A stretch of DNA of 7,387 nucleotides from an uncultured Eubacteriales bacterium (GTDB lineage Bacteria > Bacillota > Clostridia > Lachnospirales > Lachnospiraceae). Of this stretch, positions 4,920 through 7,387 are shown one piece after another. Every line of letters begins with the position of its first letter. The first letter of the stretch is position 1. Where the stretch lies: NCBI GenBank assembly GCA_949286775.1, contig CASEDW010000061.1, forward strand, positions 1 to 7,387, written 5' to 3'. The notes below the pieces were generated by a model that saw only the letters and a program-made list of their open reading frames with translations, ran no database searches and was not told the DNA's origin. The position numbers were made by a program, and so were the translations under genes.

Positions 4920-7387
4920 ATGAAGCAATATAAAGTTACAGGCATGTCTTGCGCGGCATGTCAGGCCAGAGTGGAAAAAGCCGTATCGAAAGTCAAAGGC
5001 GTGGACAGCGTGACGGTAAGTCTTCTGACCAATTCCATGGGCGTCGAGGGAACGGCTTCAGATGAAGAGATAATAAAAGCCGTGACCGATGCGGGATACG
5101 GCGCGGAATCTAAAGAAAAAGCGGCTTCAGACATAAACAATGGCGAAAGGAGCTCAAACAGTTATTCAAAAAGTCTTGCGGCGCAGGAAGACCAGCTGGA
5201 GGATACAGTCACGCCGCAGCTGAAAAAACGACTGCTGGCGTCGATCGTATTTTTATGCGTGCTGATGTATTTTTCAATGGGGCATATGATGCTGGGATTT
5301 CCAATACCGGCGTTTTTTGAGGGAAACCATGTGGCGATGGGACTTCTTCAGATGATACTTGCTGCCATAGTGATGATCATAAACCAGAGATTTTTTATCA
5401 GCGGTTTTAAAAGTCTGATATCGGGAGCGCCGAATATGGATACCTTAGTAGCCCTCGGTTCGATGGCGTCTTTTGCATGGAGCACGGCGGTTCTTTTTAT
5501 GATGACCGGCGCTGTGGTCCGCGGAGACGGCGACGCTGTATCAACATATATGAATGAGTTTTATTTCGAGTCCGCCGCGATGATATTGACTCTGATCACG
5601 ATCGGAAAAATGCTCGAAGCAAGGGCAAAGGGAAAAACGACAGACGCCCTTAAGGGACTTATAAAAATGTCTCCGAAAAAAGCGAATATCATAAGAGACG
5701 GAAAAGAGATAGAAGTTCATATAGACAGCGTGCGCAAAGGAGATATTTTCGTAGTAAGACCGGGCGAGAGTATTCCTGTGGACGGTGAGATAATAGAAGG
5801 CAGCAGCGCAGTAAACGAAGCGGCGCTTACAGGAGAAAGCGTTCCCGTCGATAAAAATACGGGCGATGAAGTATATACGGCGACTTTAAATCAGTCGGGA
5901 TTTTTAAAATGCCGCGCGACAAAAGTCGGAGAAGATACGGCTCTGGCTAAAATAATTCAGATGGTAAGCGACGCCGCGGCGACAAAAGCTCCGATAGCGA
6001 AAGTAGCTGACAGGGTATCGGGAGTATTCGTTCCGGCTGTTATCAGCATAGCGGCTGTAACTATTATAATATGGCTTATACTTGGGGCTGATTTCGCGTT
6101 TGCCCTCGCAAGGGGAATTTCAGTACTTGTCATAAGCTGTCCATGCGCTTTGGGTCTTGCGACTCCTGTGGCGATAATGGTAGGAAACGGCGTCGGAGCC
6201 AGAAACGGCATCATGTTTAAAACGGCCGTATCGCTTGAAGAGCTTGGAAAGACAGATGTCGTTATGCTTGATAAAACAGGAACAATAACAAAGGGCGAGC
6301 CAAGGATTACCGATATAGTTCCGGCAGAGGGAATTTCAAAATATGAGCTTTTTCGTCTGGCGTATTCCTTGGAAGCAAAATCAGAGCATCCTCTTGCAAA
6401 CGCCATAACAGTCTTCGCGAAAGAAGCAGGGCTTATGCCGGCTGAAACTGAAGATTTTGAAATACTTCCGGGAAACGGACTTACAGGAAAGATCAAATCA
6501 AAGGAAGCATTCGGCGGAAGCATTGACTATATAAAAAGTATCGCGAAGTTTGACGAAAAACTTGAGAAGACAGGCGAAATACTGGCAAATGAAGGAAAAA
6601 CTCCCCTTGCCTTCGTATATGACGGCAGACTTCTTGGAATAATCGCCGTCGCCGATACCATAAAGGAAGACAGCGCCGATGCTGTTAAGACTCTCCACGA
6701 GGAAGGCGTGCATGTTGTGATGCTTACGGGAGATAATAAAAAAACAGCCGGACATATCGGGAAAGAAGCGGGAGTCGACGAGGTCATAGCCGGCGTGCGG
6801 CCTGACGGAAAAGAGACTGCTGTTCAGCAGTACAGGAACAGGACAAAATCAGTCAAGAATAAAAAGAAAAATCTAAAAGTCGCGATGGTCGGAGACGGAA
6901 TCAACGACGCTCCGGCTCTTACAAGGGCGGATATCGGAATAGCGATAGGCGCGGGAACAGATATAGCAATCGACGCTGCGGACGTCGTGCTTATGAAAAG
7001 TTCGCTGGCGGACGTCCCGGCAGCCATAAAGCTTTCAAGAGCAACCCTTAAGAATATTCATCAGAATCTTTTCTGGGCGTTCTTTTATAATGTATTGTGT
7101 ATTCCTCTAGCGGCGGGAGTATATACGCAGTTGTTCGGATGGACATTAAGTCCGATGATAGGCGCTGCGGCGATGAGCTTTTCAAGCGTATTTGTGGTTA
7201 CAAACGCCCTCAGACTGAATTTTGTAAAGATTAAAGATAAAAGAAATATAAACAGCGCGTCTGAAGAAACGGAAGCGAATGTGGACATTAAATTGTTAAA
7301 TGAAATTAAAAATGAAATAAAAAATAATAACATGGAGGAAAAAGTTATGGAAATCGTATTAAATGTAAATGGAATGATGTGTCAGCA
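4920..7387 (+). CDS. copA: Cu(+)-exporting P1B-type ATPase, 3' end beyond window
   Basis: Inner-membrane pump that exports Cu(I) from the cytoplasm using ATP. The frame is open for 822 codons and continues past the right edge. Visible parts, in order: N-terminal HMA domain with GMSCAAC (Cys11, Cys14); a polar linker (about 65-100); membrane helices 1-4 (about 105-235) with a Met/His-rich first loop; actuator loop TGES (304-307); CPC (407-409) in helix 6; phosphorylated Asp451 in DKTGT; nucleotide-domain HP (490-491); TGDN (603-606); GDGIND (658-663); Tyr723-Asn724 in helix 7; and Met752 with Ser755-Ser756 in helix 8. CPC, YN and MxxSS together are the Cu(I)-type (P1B-1) signature. After helix 8 comes an A-rich coding linker (about 770-809), then a second HMA start, MEIVLNVNGMMCQ (810-822). 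AGGAG (4909-4913) lies 6 bases before the start ATG. A lysine-rich stretch precedes GDGIND. Chaperone fusion or multiple products at the 3' end are discussed under findings. Confidence 0.95.
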   Translation, partial: MKQYKVTGMSCAACQARVEKAVSKVKGVDSVTVSLLTNSMGVEGTASDEEIIKAVTDAGYGAESKEKAASDINNGERSSNSYSKSLAAQEDQLEDTVTPQLKKRLLASIVFLCVLMYFSMGHMMLGFPIPAFFEGNHVAMGLLQMILAAIVMIINQRFFISGFKSLISGAPNMDTLVALGSMASFAWSTAVLFMMTGAVVRGDGDAVSTYMNEFYFESAAMILTLITIGKMLEARAKGKTTDALKGLIKMSPKKANIIRDGKEIEVHIDSVRKGDIFVVRPGESIPVDGEIIEGSSAVNEAALTGESVPVDKNTGDEVYTATLNQSGFLKCRATKVGEDTALAKIIQMVSDAAATKAPIAKVADRVSGVFVPAVISIAAVTIIIWLILGADFAFALARGISVLVISCPCALGLATPVAIMVGNGVGARNGIMFKTAVSLEELGKTDVVMLDKTGTITKGEPRITDIVPAEGISKYELFRLAYSLEAKSEHPLANAITVFAKEAGLMPAETEDFEILPGNGLTGKIKSKEAFGGSIDYIKSIAKFDEKLEKTGEILANEGKTPLAFVYDGRLLGIIAVADTIKEDSADAVKTLHEEGVHVVMLTGDNKKTAGHIGKEAGVDEVIAGVRPDGKETAVQQYRNRTKSVKNKKKNLKVAMVGDGINDAPALTRADIGIAIGAGTDIAIDAADVVLMKSSLADVPAAIKLSRATLKNIHQNLFWAFFYNVLCIPLAAGVYTQLFGWTLSPMIGAAAMSFSSVFVVTNALRLNFVKIKDKRNINSASEETEANVDIKLLNEIKNEIKNNNMEEKVMEIVLNVNGMMCQ
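7302..7325 (+). repeat. Tandem 12-base repeat in the copA linker
   Basis: Two adjacent 12-base units, GAAATTAAAAAT and GAAATAAAAAAT, differ at one base and encode EIKN twice (residues 795-802). They lie in an AT-rich low-complexity linker that contrasts with the rest of copA. Such a repeat can grow or shrink by slippage, and the second unit contains the A6 run discussed under findings. Confidence 0.7.
7319..7330 (+). other. A_AAA_AAT heptamer followed by TAATAA in the -1 frame
   Basis: In the copA frame the codons read ATA AAA AAT AAT AAC. The bases 7319-7325 form A AAA AAT in the X XXY YYZ phase of -1 slippery sites. After a -1 slip the next codons would be TAA TAA (7325-7330), ending the protein at residue 802, just before the second metal-binding domain. 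The sequence and phase are seen directly. Use as a frameshift site, or as a scar of an older stop codon, is inference. Confidence 0.4.
7334..7349 (+). promoter_or_regulatory. Internal Shine-Dalgarno and ATG before a CopZ-like domain
   Basis: GGAGG (7334-7338) is followed after 8 bases by an in-frame ATG (7347-7349). From this ATG the product would begin MEIVLNVNGMMCQ, the normal beginning of a free CopZ-type copper chaperone. The site lies in an A-rich, probably unstructured stretch. It could be an active internal start or the relic of a separate copZ gene. Confidence 0.5.

Noticed and set aside
5957..6523. Minus-strand open frame inside copA
   Set aside because: It is the antisense shadow of the conserved CPC and DKTGT region. 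It is Ser/Ala/Pro-rich, as expected from reading copA codons backwards.

Overview
The window holds two unrelated, divergently transcribed units separated by a 361-base intergenic region (4229-4589). The leftward unit (positions 4228 down to 193, minus strand) is a sugar-alcohol utilisation operon. Its order is an MDR-family dehydrogenase resembling L-sorbose-1-phosphate reductase, a DeoR-type regulator, and a complete mannitol-type PTS permease with domains IIC-IIB-IIA in one chain. The rightward unit (4590 to beyond the right edge) is a copper-resistance operon: a CsoR-type copper-sensing repressor followed by a CopA-type Cu(+)-exporting P1B ATPase that is still open at base 7387.

Organism: the sigma-70/sigma-A-like csoR promoter (TTTACA-17-TATAAT), the strong GGAGG-type ribosome binding sites before every gene, the csoR-copA pair and the C-terminal GMMCQ metal-binding domain on CopA suggest an anaerobic Bacillota (Clostridia-like) bacterium of intermediate GC content. 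This is inference from style and gene content. Genus cannot be read from the window, and non-Bacillota anaerobes are not excluded.

Sugar-alcohol unit: a hexitol would be taken up and phosphorylated by the PTS permease, and the resulting hexitol phosphate oxidised to a ketose phosphate by the dehydrogenase. The DeoR protein probably senses a phosphorylated intermediate and controls the operon. No mtlD, mtlF or MtlR-type regulator is visible. The dehydrogenase may therefore replace MtlD, or the real substrate may be a hexitol other than mannitol. A GC-rich hairpin at 25-45 probably terminates the unit.

Copper unit: a near-perfect promoter is followed at once by a perfect 23-base palindrome with ATACCCCC/GGGGGTAT arms (4544-4566) that covers the predicted transcription start. 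This is the expected layout for CsoR repression that is relieved by Cu(I). csoR and copA are 36 bases apart.

The most interesting spot is the last 90 bases. The CopA frame runs on through an A-rich low-complexity linker into a second metal-binding domain. Just before that domain lie an A_AAA_AAT heptamer, a tandem TAATAA in the -1 frame, and a well-spaced GGAGG/ATG internal start. This layout could be a recently fused copA-copZ pair, or a locus that makes several products: ATPase alone, ATPase-HMA fusion and free CopZ-like chaperone.
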